From assembly GCA_965203305.1 (NCBI GenBank), contig OZ241874.1, forward strand, positions 3,472,001 through 3,536,000: a stretch of DNA of 64,000 nt. Direction: 5' to 3'. Source of the DNA: Bin80 sp965203305 (lineage in GTDB: Bacteria > Bacteroidota > Rhodothermia > Rhodothermales > Bin80). The notes below the pieces were generated by a model, which did no database searches, was not told where the DNA came from, and saw only the letters and a list, made by a program, of their open reading frames with translations. Within the stretch, counting starts at the first letter, position 1, and each line of letters opens with the position of its first letter. Position numbers and translations under genes: made by a program. Shown here in pieces: positions 36,154-46,454 of the stretch.

Positions 36154-39100
36154 CTAGCTTGACGGCGAATTAGACTCTTTGCTTATCTCTTCCATGAGCT
36201 TCACAAGGGATTCTTGTATCTCGGCATTTTCTTCGTCCTGTTCGGAAGCCAGCAGATACCATTTAAGAGCCTCCTGATTGTTTTTGGGTACCCCCAAATC
36301 GCCGCTGGCATACGCATCTCCCAGAAAACGTTGTGCACCTGCGTCTCCCTGTTCGGCTGCCCTGCGGAACCACTTGACTGCCTCCTGTGTGTCTGCTAAA
36401 AAACTTTGACTGGTATAGTACACAGCTCCCAGACTTACCTGTGCCTGTGCATCTCCCTGTTCGGCTGCCCTGCGAAGCCATTTGACAGCTTTTTGATCAT
36501 TCTGTATCACACCTGTTCCGGTGATGTATGCCCTCCCTAAAAGACATTGTGCTCCCGGGTGTCCCTGCCTGGCTGCCAATCGGTACCATCTCGCCGCCTC
36601 TTCGGCACTCTGCTGTACGCCGCCCTTCCCATCAGCATACATAAGACCCACCGTAAACTGTGCTCCCGGATGTTCCTGTTCGGCGGCCAGCCGAAACCAC
36701 TCTAGCGCTTTCTGAACGTTTTCCGGTACACCCTCCCCCCTTGCATATGCATACCCCAGATTGAATTGTGCTCCCGGGTGTCCCTGCCTGGCTGCCAATC
36801 GGTACCATCTCGCCGCCTTTTCGGGATTCTCTGGTACGCCCCTGCCATCGGCATATGCCCTTCCCAGAAGAAACTGCGCCCCGGGATGCCCCCGTCTGGC
36901 TGCTATCTGAAACCATTTCACAGCTTCTTCGGGATTCTGCGGGACATCCTCATCATCAGAGTACAAAATGCCTGTCATAAACTGTGCTTCAGTGTGCCCC
37001 TGCTCAGCTGCCATTTGAAGCCATTTCATGGCCTCTGGAAGATTCTTTTGCACGCCGTGTCCACTAGCGTATGCATACCCCAGAGCACCCTGTGCCTCCA
37101 CATCTCCTTGTTCGGCAGCGACTCGAAACCATTTCACCGCTTCTTCGGCATTTTTCGGCACCCCCTCGCCAGTAGCGTATGCTCTCCCTAAAAGAAACTG
37201 TGCTCCGGGGTGTCCCTGGCTGGCTGCCAGTTGATACCATTTTACAGCTTCTTCAGCATTCTGCGGGACATTCTCACCATCGGCGTACGCATTCCCCAGA
37301 ATTATCTGTGCGTGTGCATCTCCCTGTTCCGCCGCAAGCTGATACCATTTGAAGGCCTCCTGAAAGTCTTTGGATACGCCTTCTCCATTAGCATACATGT
37401 TCCCTAGAGTACCTTGTGCGGCGGTGAGTCCTTGCTCGGCAGCCATGCGGTACCATCTGACAGCTTTTTGGACATTTTTCCGCATGCCATCACCGGCAGA
37501 GTGCATATTTCCCAGCGCAAACTGTGCCCACGCATCCCCCTGTTTGGCAGCCATACGATACCATTTGACGGCTTTTCGGACATTTTTCCGCACACCTTTG
37601 CCATCAGAATACATGTCTCCCAGAGACACCTGTGCCCATGCATATCCTTGTTCAGCAGCTACCTGGTACAACTTAAAGGACTCCTCAGGATCCCTTGATC
37701 CGCTTGAACCATTACCGTAATACGCATTTATCAGAGCCCTCCGCAACCTTGCATCTCCCTGCTCCGTAGCCAGCTGATACCATCTGGTGGCCTCTTGCGT
37801 ATTCTTTGGCACACCTTGGCCAGTGGAGTATATATAACCCAAAATAAGTTGCGCCTCTGCTCGTCCTTGTTCCGCAGCCAGTTGATACCATTTGACCGCT
37901 TTCTGATGGTCTAGGGATACTCCCTGCCCATTTGAATACGCATTGCCCAGAAAGTACTGCCCCCGGGGATCTCCCTGTTCCGCAGCCGGCCGAAACCACT
38001 TGACCGCCTCTTGGGGGGCTCTGGGCACGCCTTGTCCATTTAGATGCATGAGCCCCAGACCGACCTGTCCCTGTGGACTTCCCTGTTCGGCGGAGAGTTG
38101 ATACAGCCTGATTGCCTCCTGATTATCCTGAGGCACGCCTTCTCCGTAAACATACATGACCGCTAAATTGGCTTGCGCCCCGGCATCCCCCTGCTCTGCA
38201 GCCAGTCGGTACCACTTCACCGCTTCCTGAACATTCCTTGGAACACCCTGCCCGTAAGCATACATGACCCCTATGGCATCTTGCGCCTTGGGGTGTCCTC
38301 GTTCGGCAGCTGGTCGGTACCATTTGACCGCCTCTTGATCATTTGCCTGTACGCCGAGACCATTGGCGTACGCGAATCCCAGACGGTATTGTGCCTCGGG
38401 TTCTCCTTGCTCCGCAGCCATCCGGTACCATCTGACGGACTCTTGCAGATCTGCAGATACACCAAGACCATTGGCATACGAAAATCCCAGGCAGTATTGT
38501 GCCTCGGGGTCTCCCTGTTCGGCAGCCAGTTGGTACCATCTCACTGCCTCTTCCAGGTCCTCGGACACACCAAGACCATTGGCATACGAAAATCCCAGGC
38601 AGTATTGCGCACAAGAGTACCCCTGTTTGGCAGCCAGTTGATACCATCTCACCGCCTCTTCCAGGTCCTCGGACACACCAAGACCATTGGCATACGAAAA
38701 TCCCAGGCAGTATTGCGCACAAGAGTACCCCTGTTTGGCAGCCAGTCGGTACCATCTCACCGCCTCTTGATGATTCTCTGGTACGCCCTGTCCGGTGGAG
38801 TACTTGAGTCCCACACAATACTGTGCTTCAGCATGCCCTTGTTCGGCAGCCAAGCGATACCATTTGAGAGCCTCTTGGGCATTCACTGGCACACCTTTGC
38901 CCACTGCATACTTGGCACCCAAGTTAAATTGTGCCCACACATCTCCCTGTTCGGCAGCTAATCGTAATTCTTTGATGACTTCCTGATTATCTCCTGAATT
39001 ATCCTGATCAACGGTGTATTCACTCCCCAAAGCCTCCTGTGCCCGTCCATCTCCCTGTTCGGCAGCTAGTCGGTACCATTTTTTCGCCTCCTGAGTGTCC

Positions 39101-41622
39101 TCTGACACCCCTAGCCCATTCGCATATGCATTCCCAAGAAAGTATTGTGCCCGTCCATCCCCCTGTTCCGCGGCGATTCGGAGCCATTTCACCGCTTCTT
39201 GATAATTAATTGGTACCCCCTGACCATTGAAATGAATGAATCCCAGTATGGACTGTGCCTCAGCATGCCCTTGTTCGGCTGCCATTAAATGCCACTTGAT
39301 AGCTTCCCGATAATTGAGTTGTACCCCTCGACCAGTCAGATAAACAAGTCCCACTTGAACCTGTCCATCAGCATATCCTTGCTCGGCAGACAACTTGTAC
39401 CATTTGAAGGCCTCCCTGTCATTGATCGGCATGCCTTGACCAGTAGAGTATGCAATTCCCAGAAGGCACTGCGCCGGAGCATGTCCCTGTTCGGCAGATC
39501 GTTTATACCACTTTACAGCCTCTTCATCACTCTGTGATACTCCCCGCCCCGCAGCGTACATGGTCCCCAGACTTGATTGTGCGAAAGCATCTCCTTGTTC
39601 GGCAGATCGTTTGCACCATTTGTAGGCCTCTAGGGGGTTTTCTGGTACACCTTGCCCAGTGGAATACGCCGTGCTTAACAGATACTGTGCTCCAGGATGT
39701 CCCTGTTCCGCAGACAGTTTATGCCACTTGACAGCCTCTTGAAAATTCTCTGGTACACCCAACCCATTAGTATACGCATGTGCCAGATAAAATTGTGCCC
39801 CGGCATGCCCCTGTTCCGCGGACAGTTTATGCCACTTGACAGCCTCTTGAAAATTCTCTGGTACACCCAACCCATTAGCGTGGATCATCCCCAGTTTGAA
39901 TTGGGCCTGTGCATCTCCCTGCTCGGCAGCCAGATGAAACCATTTCGCAGCTTCCTGGGCATTCTCCGATACCCCCAGACCGTTGGCATACGAAACTCCC
40001 ATGCAATACTGTGCATCGGAATCTCCCTGCTCGGCAGATAGCCGGTACCATTTCGCGGCCTCTTCTGCATCCTCTAATACACCCCGACCCGTAGAGTATG
40101 CTCTGCCCAGATAAAATTGCGCCGAAGAATGTCCCTGTTCCGCTGCCAGCTGATACCATTTCGCGGCCTCTTCTGCATCCTCTAATACACCCCGACCCGT
40201 AGAGTATGCTCTGCCCAGATAAAATTGCGCCGAAGAATCCCCCTGTTCCGCCGCCAGCTGATACCATTTCACTGCCTCATCATCCTTCTGTGGCACCCCC
40301 TCCCCATCGGAATACGCAATACCCATCATAAATTGTGCTGAGGGGTTTCCCTGTTCGGCAGCCAGCTGGTACCATTTCAACGCCTCTTGGGCATTCTCTG
40401 GAGAACTGCGATCATTGGTATATATCCACCCCAGATGAAATTGTGCATCAACATGTCCTTGTTCGGCAGACAGTTGAAGCCACCTAACTGCTTCTCGAGC
40501 ATCCTTCTGCACACCCACCCCCTCATTGTATGCGAATCCCAGAGCAAACTGTCCCCGTGCAAGTCCCTGTTCCGCTGCTGATCGGTACCATTTAATCCCT
40601 TCTTGAGCATCTTCTTGTACTCCACGACCTTTGGTGTGCATCCATCCCAGATTAACTTGTGCATCGGCATACCCCTGTTCGGCAGATCGTCGGTACCATT
40701 TCACCGCCTCCTCATCACTCTGTGGTACACCCTGACCCGAGAAGTACATAAAACCCAGATGATATTGTGCGCTGGCATCTTCCTGTTCGGCAGCTTCTCT
40801 ATACCATTTTACCGCCTCTTGAGCATTTTCCGATACCCCCTGGCCTGTCTCGTATGAACGTCCCAGAAGATATTGGGCATAGGGAAATCCCTGCTCTGCG
40901 GCCAGTTGATACCATTTGACCGCCTCACGGGCATCCTCCGATATACCCCGACCAGTTGCGTATGAAAGTCCCAGAAAACACTGCCCCCGGGCATCCCCCT
41001 GCTCTGCTGCCAGTTGATACCATTTGACCGCCTCCTCGGCACTCTCTGGCACACCTTGCCCGGTAGAATACGCGAATCCCAGAGAGAATTGTGCATCTGG
41101 AAATTCCTGCTCCGCGGCCAGTCTGTACCATTTTACGGCCTCCTCATTGCTCTGCGGTACGCCGAGGCCATCCTCGTATGCAGCACCCAGAACAAACTGC
41201 CCCCTTGCAAACCCTTGTTTAACGGCTAGCTGATACCATCTGACCGCCTCCTCATCACTCTGTGGTACACCGAGGCCATCAGTGTACATATACCCTAGAT
41301 TGACTTGTGCGTCTGCAAGACCCTGTTCCGCAGCTAGGCTGTACCATTTCACCGCCTCCTGATTGTTCTCCTCAACACCCTCGCCATAGGCATACAAACA
41401 CCCCAAATTATACTGTGCCCCTGCGTGTCCCTGTCTCGCAGCTAATTGCGTCCACTGAACAGCTTTCTGATCATTTTTCTGTACATCCCGCCCTTTGTAA
41501 TATCGTCGCCCCAACTCAAATTGTGCCGGCGCATGCCCCCGTTTTGCCTCCCTGCGCAATTTCCTGATGTCGTGATTTTCAAGCTCCAGAAACTCTTGAA
41601 ACTGCTTCGAATATTCACTCAT
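36154..41622 (-). CDS. Giant Sel1-repeat (SLR) protein
   Basis: 1,822 residues made almost entirely of ~36-residue Sel1-like repeats, about 50 units. The typical unit is AQ..LG..Y..G.GV..N..EAVKWYRLAAEQG. There is no signal peptide or transmembrane segment; the N-terminus MSEYSKQFQEFLELENHDI is polar, so it is probably cytoplasmic. SLR proteins form alpha-solenoid scaffolds for protein complexes and signalling; this is very long for the family. Several adjacent 108-bp units are nearly identical, showing recent unit duplication. It stands alone, between a decaying glycosidase and uvrA. Confidence 0.93.
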   Translation of the reverse strand: MSEYSKQFQEFLELENHDIRKLRREAKRGHAPAQFELGRRYYKGRDVQKNDQKAVQWTQLAARQGHAGAQYNLGCLYAYGEGVEENNQEAVKWYSLAAEQGLADAQVNLGYMYTDGLGVPQSDEEAVRWYQLAVKQGFARGQFVLGAAYEDGLGVPQSNEEAVKWYRLAAEQEFPDAQFSLGFAYSTGQGVPESAEEAVKWYQLAAEQGDARGQCFLGLSYATGRGISEDAREAVKWYQLAAEQGFPYAQYLLGRSYETGQGVSENAQEAVKWYREAAEQEDASAQYHLGFMYFSGQGVPQSDEEAVKWYRRSAEQGYADAQVNLGWMHTKGRGVQEDAQEGIKWYRSAAEQGLARGQFALGFAYNEGVGVQKDAREAVRWLQLSAEQGHVDAQFHLGWIYTNDRSSPENAQEALKWYQLAAEQGNPSAQFMMGIAYSDGEGVPQKDDEAVKWYQLAAEQGDSSAQFYLGRAYSTGRGVLEDAEEAAKWYQLAAEQGHSSAQFYLGRAYSTGRGVLEDAEEAAKWYRLSAEQGDSDAQYCMGVSYANGLGVSENAQEAAKWFHLAAEQGDAQAQFKLGMIHANGLGVPENFQEAVKWHKLSAEQGHAGAQFYLAHAYTNGLGVPENFQEAVKWHKLSAEQGHPGAQYLLSTAYSTGQGVPENPLEAYKWCKRSAEQGDAFAQSSLGTMYAAGRGVSQSDEEAVKWYKRSAEQGHAPAQCLLGIAYSTGQGMPINDREAFKWYKLSAEQGYADGQVQVGLVYLTGRGVQLNYREAIKWHLMAAEQGHAEAQSILGFIHFNGQGVPINYQEAVKWLRIAAEQGDGRAQYFLGNAYANGLGVSEDTQEAKKWYRLAAEQGDGRAQEALGSEYTVDQDNSGDNQEVIKELRLAAEQGDVWAQFNLGAKYAVGKGVPVNAQEALKWYRLAAEQGHAEAQYCVGLKYSTGQGVPENHQEAVRWYRLAAKQGYSCAQYCLGFSYANGLGVSEDLEEAVRWYQLAAKQGYSCAQYCLGFSYANGLGVSEDLEEAVRWYQLAAEQGDPEAQYCLGFSYANGLGVSADLQESVRWYRMAAEQGEPEAQYRLGFAYANGLGVQANDQEAVKWYRPAAERGHPKAQDAIGVMYAYGQGVPRNVQEAVKWYRLAAEQGDAGAQANLAVMYVYGEGVPQDNQEAIRLYQLSAEQGSPQGQVGLGLMHLNGQGVPRAPQEAVKWFRPAAEQGDPRGQYFLGNAYSNGQGVSLDHQKAVKWYQLAAEQGRAEAQLILGYIYSTGQGVPKNTQEATRWYQLATEQGDARLRRALINAYYGNGSSGSRDPEESFKLYQVAAEQGYAWAQVSLGDMYSDGKGVRKNVRKAVKWYRMAAKQGDAWAQFALGNMHSAGDGMRKNVQKAVRWYRMAAEQGLTAAQGTLGNMYANGEGVSKDFQEAFKWYQLAAEQGDAHAQIILGNAYADGENVPQNAEEAVKWYQLAASQGHPGAQFLLGRAYATGEGVPKNAEEAVKWFRVAAEQGDVEAQGALGYAYASGHGVQKNLPEAMKWLQMAAEQGHTEAQFMTGILYSDDEDVPQNPEEAVKWFQIAARRGHPGAQFLLGRAYADGRGVPENPEKAARWYRLAARQGHPGAQFNLGYAYARGEGVPENVQKALEWFRLAAEQEHPGAQFTVGLMYADGKGGVQQSAEEAARWYRLAARQGHPGAQCLLGRAYITGTGVIQNDQKAVKWLRRAAEQGDAQAQVSLGAVYYTSQSFLADTQEAVKWFRRAAEQGDAGAQRFLGDAYASGDLGVPKNNQEALKWYLLASEQDEENAEIQESLVKLMEEISKESNSPSS

Positions 41623-41885
41623 GATTGCTGAGTCTCAATAACCGGCCACAAGTCCGGCTGTCCATTCAAATATCACCAAAGTTCCCCCAGAAATTCCATG
41701 CGTCCGTGGCAATCATCTTCAAATACACACACAATGGAACCACTCACCGCCCAGTAGCAGATTGTAACAGCTCGTTACAACCCTCTAATGGGAAATACTA
41801 AAACACACTGGAAAGTTTCCCGATTCCGAACCGAATCCTCCACTGAATTGCCCCCTCCCAAAAGGATCATCCGGTGAACTGCAGA

Positions 41886-44759
41886 TCATGCCCGAGCTTT
41901 CCCGGATTTGCCCGCAGATTCATCCGAGAGAATTTCGTGGAGAAGATGTCCTGTGTATGTTTCCTGACGACTCATCTCTTCAGGGGTACCGGAAAAGAGA
42001 ATTTCTCCTCCCTCATCCCCGCCTTCCGGTCCCATATCCACAATGTAGTCCGCAACCTTGATCACATCTGGATTATGCTCAATCACAAGTACCGTATTGC
42101 CCTTGTCTACGAGTCTCTGCAAAACATCCAGAAGCAGGCGAATATCCTCAAAATGCAGCCCCGTGGTCGGTTCATCAAACAGATAGAGCGTGTTGCCTCT
42201 CCCGATCCGCGAAAGTTCCTTCGCCAGTTTTATTCGCTGCGCTTCCCCGCCGGAAATTGTCGTTGAAGGCTGTCCCAGCCGGATATACCCCAGACCGACC
42301 GAGAGAAGAGTGTCCAGCTTGCGTGCAATCTTGGGCACATTCGCGAAGAACGCTGCCGCCTCCGTCACACGCATATTCAGAACCTCCGAAATATTCTTCT
42401 CCTTGTATACGATCTCCAGCGTGTCCTGATTATATCTCTTTCCCTGGCAGGTCTCGCACTCCACATACACATCCGACAGGAAATTCATTTCCAGACGATC
42501 AATGCCGGCCCCCGAACAGGTTTCACATCTTCCGCCAGAAACATTGAAGGAAAACCGCCCCGGCAGGTACCCCCGCGCCTGTGCCAGAGGCATGCCGGCA
42601 AAAAGCTCCCGAATTGCCGTAAACAGGGTAATGTAAGTAGCCGGATTGGATCTGGGCGTTCGCCCGATGGGCTTCTGGTCAATGTTAATCACCTTTTTGA
42701 GAGATCCAAACCCTTTCAGGTCCTTGTAGGGCAGGGTTTTGGAGCTGCTGCGAGAATCAAGCAGGGATGTCACCGCCGGAACCAGAGTCTGGTTGATCAG
42801 CGAGCTCTTTCCAGAACCGCTGACCCCCGTCACACAGATAAACACCCCTAGCGGGAGGTTGAGGGTAACATCTTTCAGGTTGTTTCCCGTAGCTCCAGAA
42901 AGTACAATGCCCCCCCTCTTCTTGATCTTGCGACGCTGTTCAGGAATTTCGATTCGTCGCTCTCCAGAGAGATAGGGCTGGGTCAGTCCCTTCCCCACGC
43001 TGCCATTCTGTTGCAAAGCATCTGGCGGTCCCGTGCAGACTACTTCTCCCCCCTGATCACCTGCACCAGGCCCCAGGTCAATGACATAATCTGCCGCCTC
43101 AATCATATCACGATCATGCTCAACAACCAGCACGGAGTTCCCCAGATCCCGCAACCGGCGCAGGGACTCTATGAGCTGACGATTGTCTCTGGCATGCAGT
43201 CCAATAGACGGTTCATCCAGCACATACAGAACCCCGGTAAGCTGCGTACCAATCTGAGTTGCCAGACGAATGCGCTGGCTCTCCCCGCCAGACAGCGTGA
43301 CCGCTGAGCGGTCCAGCGTCAGGTAACCAACCCCGACATCAATCATGAATGTTAGCCGCTCCCGTACTTCCTTGACAATGGGGGCCGCAATCTTCGCCTG
43401 CCGACTGCCGAAGCTGACGGTATCCAGGAATTTGCGCAAACTGATAAGATCCATCCGGACCAGATCGGCAATCGTCTTGTCGGCAATTCTGTAGGAGAGT
43501 GCTTCTTGCGACAGGCGGCCTCCATTGCACAGAGAACAGGTCCGCCTTGTCTTGTACGGCTCCATCTCCATCTTGTCCTTTCTTTTTGCAAACCTGTCGT
43601 ATATGTCATCCAGCTCATAAAAAAGCCCTCTGGCCAAGGTAAATGCAAACTCTGTTTTGCCGAATATGAGCCCCCCCTGAACCCCGTAAAGAACCTCATC
43701 CCATGCGGCCTTGCTAATTTTATTTACGGGAGTTAACTTGCCGTATCCATGCGTTTGCAGAATTGCCCATGTCCCCTCGAAAAAGAGATACGCATCCGTT
43801 GAAAGGCGATCAAAGAGTGGAATTGCGCCCCCGTCAATGCTCAGAGAACGATCAGGGATCAGCATCTCTTCATCCCATATCTCAAGGGAGCCAATTCCGC
43901 CGCAGCGGCTGCAGGCAGCGGAGGGGGCGTTAAACGAGAAGGTTTTGGGAGATGCCTCCTGAAACGACTGCCCCGTATCAGGATCATACAGGTACCGGCT
44001 AAGAACGCGATCTTCTTTATCTCCCTCCGCAACAGTCAGAACCCCGTTCCCCATTTCCAGAGCCGTTTTGACAGACTGCTCAATCCGCTCCTCCATTTCC
44101 TCTTCCATCACCAGACGATCAATCACAACCTCAATCGTATGGAGCTTGTATCTGGCCACCTTCATGCCCGGCGTAATACTCCGAATCTTTCCATCCACCC
44201 GGACTTTCGCATACCCCTGGCGAAACACCCTCTCAAAGAGTTCTCCGTAGTGCCCCTTGCGTTCCCTGACGACCGGGGCAAGAATTGAGATTCGGGAGCC
44301 CGCCGGATAGGACTGGACCGTTTCTACAATTTCACTTGTAGACTGCCGGATCAGGGGTTTGCCTGAGGTGGACGAGAAGGAAGTTGCGGCACGCGCATAC
44401 AGAAGGCGTAAAAAATCATACACCTCCGTAATGGTGCCAACTGTGGAGCGCGGGTTGCGAGAGACTGTTTTCTGGTCAATCGCAATCACGGGAGAAAGCC
44501 CCTCAATGTGGTCCACATCGGCGCGTTCCGGCATGTTCATAAACTGCCGCACATACGCACTCAGGCTTTCCAGATAGCGACGCTGGCCCTCCGAGTAGAC
44601 CGTATCAAAGGCCAGAGAACTTTTCCCGGAACCGGAGAGTCCCGTTACCACAACAAGGGCATCTCGCGGGATGTCCACATCTATATCCTTCAGGTTGTGC
44701 ACCCGTGCACCCCTGACGGTGATATATTCAGCTGTATCTGCGTGACGCGGACCGTCCAT
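41886..44759 (-). CDS. uvrA: UvrABC excision nuclease subunit A
   Basis: 957 residues. Two ABC ATPase halves: Walker A GLSGSGKSSLAF and GVSGSGKSSLINQT, signatures LSGGESQR and ISGGEAQR. Zinc modules are visible (CSRCGG with CSLCNGG, and CETCSGAG with CETCQGKR). Recognises DNA damage in nucleotide excision repair. Full length. A convergent gap of 263 bp separates it from the Sel1 gene. Confidence 0.97.
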   Translation of the reverse strand: MDGPRHADTAEYITVRGARVHNLKDIDVDIPRDALVVVTGLSGSGKSSLAFDTVYSEGQRRYLESLSAYVRQFMNMPERADVDHIEGLSPVIAIDQKTVSRNPRSTVGTITEVYDFLRLLYARAATSFSSTSGKPLIRQSTSEIVETVQSYPAGSRISILAPVVRERKGHYGELFERVFRQGYAKVRVDGKIRSITPGMKVARYKLHTIEVVIDRLVMEEEMEERIEQSVKTALEMGNGVLTVAEGDKEDRVLSRYLYDPDTGQSFQEASPKTFSFNAPSAACSRCGGIGSLEIWDEEMLIPDRSLSIDGGAIPLFDRLSTDAYLFFEGTWAILQTHGYGKLTPVNKISKAAWDEVLYGVQGGLIFGKTEFAFTLARGLFYELDDIYDRFAKRKDKMEMEPYKTRRTCSLCNGGRLSQEALSYRIADKTIADLVRMDLISLRKFLDTVSFGSRQAKIAAPIVKEVRERLTFMIDVGVGYLTLDRSAVTLSGGESQRIRLATQIGTQLTGVLYVLDEPSIGLHARDNRQLIESLRRLRDLGNSVLVVEHDRDMIEAADYVIDLGPGAGDQGGEVVCTGPPDALQQNGSVGKGLTQPYLSGERRIEIPEQRRKIKKRGGIVLSGATGNNLKDVTLNLPLGVFICVTGVSGSGKSSLINQTLVPAVTSLLDSRSSSKTLPYKDLKGFGSLKKVINIDQKPIGRTPRSNPATYITLFTAIRELFAGMPLAQARGYLPGRFSFNVSGGRCETCSGAGIDRLEMNFLSDVYVECETCQGKRYNQDTLEIVYKEKNISEVLNMRVTEAAAFFANVPKIARKLDTLLSVGLGYIRLGQPSTTISGGEAQRIKLAKELSRIGRGNTLYLFDEPTTGLHFEDIRLLLDVLQRLVDKGNTVLVIEHNPDVIKVADYIVDMGPEGGDEGGEILFSGTPEEMSRQETYTGHLLHEILSDESAGKSGKARA

Positions 44760-44780
44760 GGACAGGCCAATCTTCCGGCT

Positions 44781-45083
44781 CTATCCCAGGATTTCCGTGG
44801 CGGGATCCCGAAAGTAGACTTCGGAATTGAACATCTCTTCTATGGCAACCTCGGTCGGTTTGGGCCGTACCTCATGCTCAATAGATATACGACGCTGTTC
44901 TTCCTGAAACTGCGGATCCTCCAGCTCTGGATCAAATCCCTCAAAATATGCCAGGCGCGTATTCAGTTCAGATTTCATTTTGATTGCAACCTGGCGGGAA
45001 CGCTTGGAGAGAATAGCAACGGTCTCAAACAGATTTCCTGTCTGACCGACCAGCTTGTCTACATCAACGGTTTTTATGGACAT
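44781..45083 (-). CDS. rpoZ: DNA-directed RNA polymerase omega subunit (Bacteroidota type)
   Basis: 100 residues. The characteristic TGNLFETVAILSKRSRQVA segment (residues ~15-35) is the omega MotA/ClpX-like helix region found in Bacteroidota and Rhodothermota, here with the acidic C-terminal tail. Omega assists assembly of RNA polymerase. It lies 21 bp upstream of uvrA on the same strand, so the two may be co-transcribed. Confidence 0.85.
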   Translation of the reverse strand: MSIKTVDVDKLVGQTGNLFETVAILSKRSRQVAIKMKSELNTRLAYFEGFDPELEDPQFQEEQRRISIEHEVRPKPTEVAIEEMFNSEVYFRDPATEILG

Positions 45084-45125
45084 TGTACTTGTGGAACTTA
45101 TTCAACAACTGCACTTTAACCTCCG

Positions 45126-45614
45126 ATGAAAAGACTTGGTTTCCTTTTGGGATCAATATTTTTGCTTGGAATCCTTGCAGGCTGCGAGGCGGATCATACC
45201 CCTGAATTCACAGAAGAGGATCTGGCAGAGCTGATCTCCTACGCATCTCTCGGACGCGGACTGCAGGCATCTCTGGATACGAGTGTTACGCATATTATCC
45301 GGGAGCCAGAAATCTGGACGGCCTATACGGATTCTCTTCAACCGCTCATTCCCTTTACACCCGTGGATTTTGAACTGGAAACGGTTCTTCTGGCTGCTGT
45401 AGAGGTGAACTCGGGAGGCTATGATGTGCGATTTGAACTTGTAGAGAGCCTCCGGGATACCGTTGTCGCGACCTACAGGCTATTTTCGCCGGGCGAGGAC
45501 TGCCGCCCGGCCTTCGCTCCCGGCTTTCCCTTTGAGGCGATTCGGATTCCCCGAACGACTGCCCCTGTGCGTTTTGTGCAGATTGCCGAAGCTGCTGACT
45601 GCACCTCTTCGTAA
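45126..45614 (+). CDS. Lipoprotein with PrcB-like C-terminal domain
   Basis: 162 residues, lipobox LGILAGC (Cys20). The C-terminal half, LETVLLAAVEVNSGGYDVRF, then DTVVATYRLFSPGEDC and PFEAIRIPRT, follows the PrcB_C pattern (VLLA..G....GGY.V.). PrcB was described as a protease-complex partner in Treponema. Role here unknown. Divergent from rpoZ, with 42 bp between starts. Confidence 0.65.
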   Translation: MKRLGFLLGSIFLLGILAGCEADHTPEFTEEDLAELISYASLGRGLQASLDTSVTHIIREPEIWTAYTDSLQPLIPFTPVDFELETVLLAAVEVNSGGYDVRFELVESLRDTVVATYRLFSPGEDCRPAFAPGFPFEAIRIPRTTAPVRFVQIAEAADCTSS

Positions 45615-45712
45615 GGAAGCTCATTCTGCCCTTTTCTGCATGTAAGCCTCGCGCCAACTTTCGCGGGCTGCTTCTGGTACGATAACAGCCGCAAGGAGCG
45701 GGGCAGATGTCC

Positions 45713-46453
45713 TCAGGCAGTTGCCGTATCCTGATGTGCCAGGAGGGGACTCTCCACACGCACATCGCTTTCCACCAGACCATCCCGCAAGCGGATAATC
45801 CGTCGGGCGTGATGAGCAACTTCTTCTTCGTGTGTGACAACCATCAGCGTATTTCCTCTTCGGTACAGGGTTTCGAACAGGAGCATGATTTCACGTCCGG
45901 TCTTGGTATCCAGGTTTCCGGTGGGCTCATCTGCCAGAACCAGAGCAGGATTGTTGACCAGTGCGCGGGCAACGGCAACCCGCTGTCGCTGTCCACCGGA
46001 AAGTTCGTTTGGCTTGTGAGTTACCCGATCTGACAATCCGACTTGGTCCAGTGCACGCTCCGCCATCTGTCTTCGCTGCCCCCTCGTTTTTCCACTGTAA
46101 ATCAGGGGAAGCTCCACATTCTGGAGGCAGTTCACGCGGGGCAGGAGGTTGAATGTCTGGAATACAAAGCCAACTTCACGATTCCGAATCTCGGCCAGCT
46201 CATCGTCCGCCATTTCACCCACATTCTCACCCCTGAGAAAATAGCTGCCATCCGAAGGAGTATCCAGGCAGCCAATCATGTTCATCAGCGTAGACTTGCC
46301 TGAGCCACTCGGCCCCATGACAGCCACATACTCGTTCGGGGACACCTCCACACTCACCCCATCAAGCGCACGGACCACCTCTGTCCCCATGGGGTAGATC
46401 TTTTTTACGTCCGTCAGCCGGATCAGCGGCTCATGATTCAGCCCGTTCTCCAT
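45713..46453 (-). CDS. ABC transporter ATP-binding protein, LolD/MacB type
   Basis: 246 residues: Walker A GPSGSGKSTLMN, Q-loop VFQTFNLLPR, signature LSGGQRQRVAVARA, Walker B LVLADEPTGNLD. Typical of the ATPase partner of MacB/FtsX-type permeases. It follows the MacA-like adaptor gene with a 1-bp gap and the TolC-like gene, so a tripartite exporter is expected, but no permease gene is found on either side. Confidence 0.93.
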   Translation of the reverse strand: MENGLNHEPLIRLTDVKKIYPMGTEVVRALDGVSVEVSPNEYVAVMGPSGSGKSTLMNMIGCLDTPSDGSYFLRGENVGEMADDELAEIRNREVGFVFQTFNLLPRVNCLQNVELPLIYSGKTRGQRRQMAERALDQVGLSDRVTHKPNELSGGQRQRVAVARALVNNPALVLADEPTGNLDTKTGREIMLLFETLYRRGNTLMVVTHEEEVAHHARRIIRLRDGLVESDVRVESPLLAHQDTATA

Positions 46454-46454
46454 T

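Noticed and set aside
36154..41622. CRISPR-like periodicity
   Set aside because: The period is ~108 bp, imperfect and in one coding frame with Sel1 motifs; there are no spacers between exact short repeats and no cas genes.
36214..41631. Many plus-strand open frames opposite the Sel1 gene (e.g. 38173-38961)
   Set aside because: They mirror the 108-bp repeat of the minus-strand gene and show repetitive, low-complexity translations with no family resemblance.
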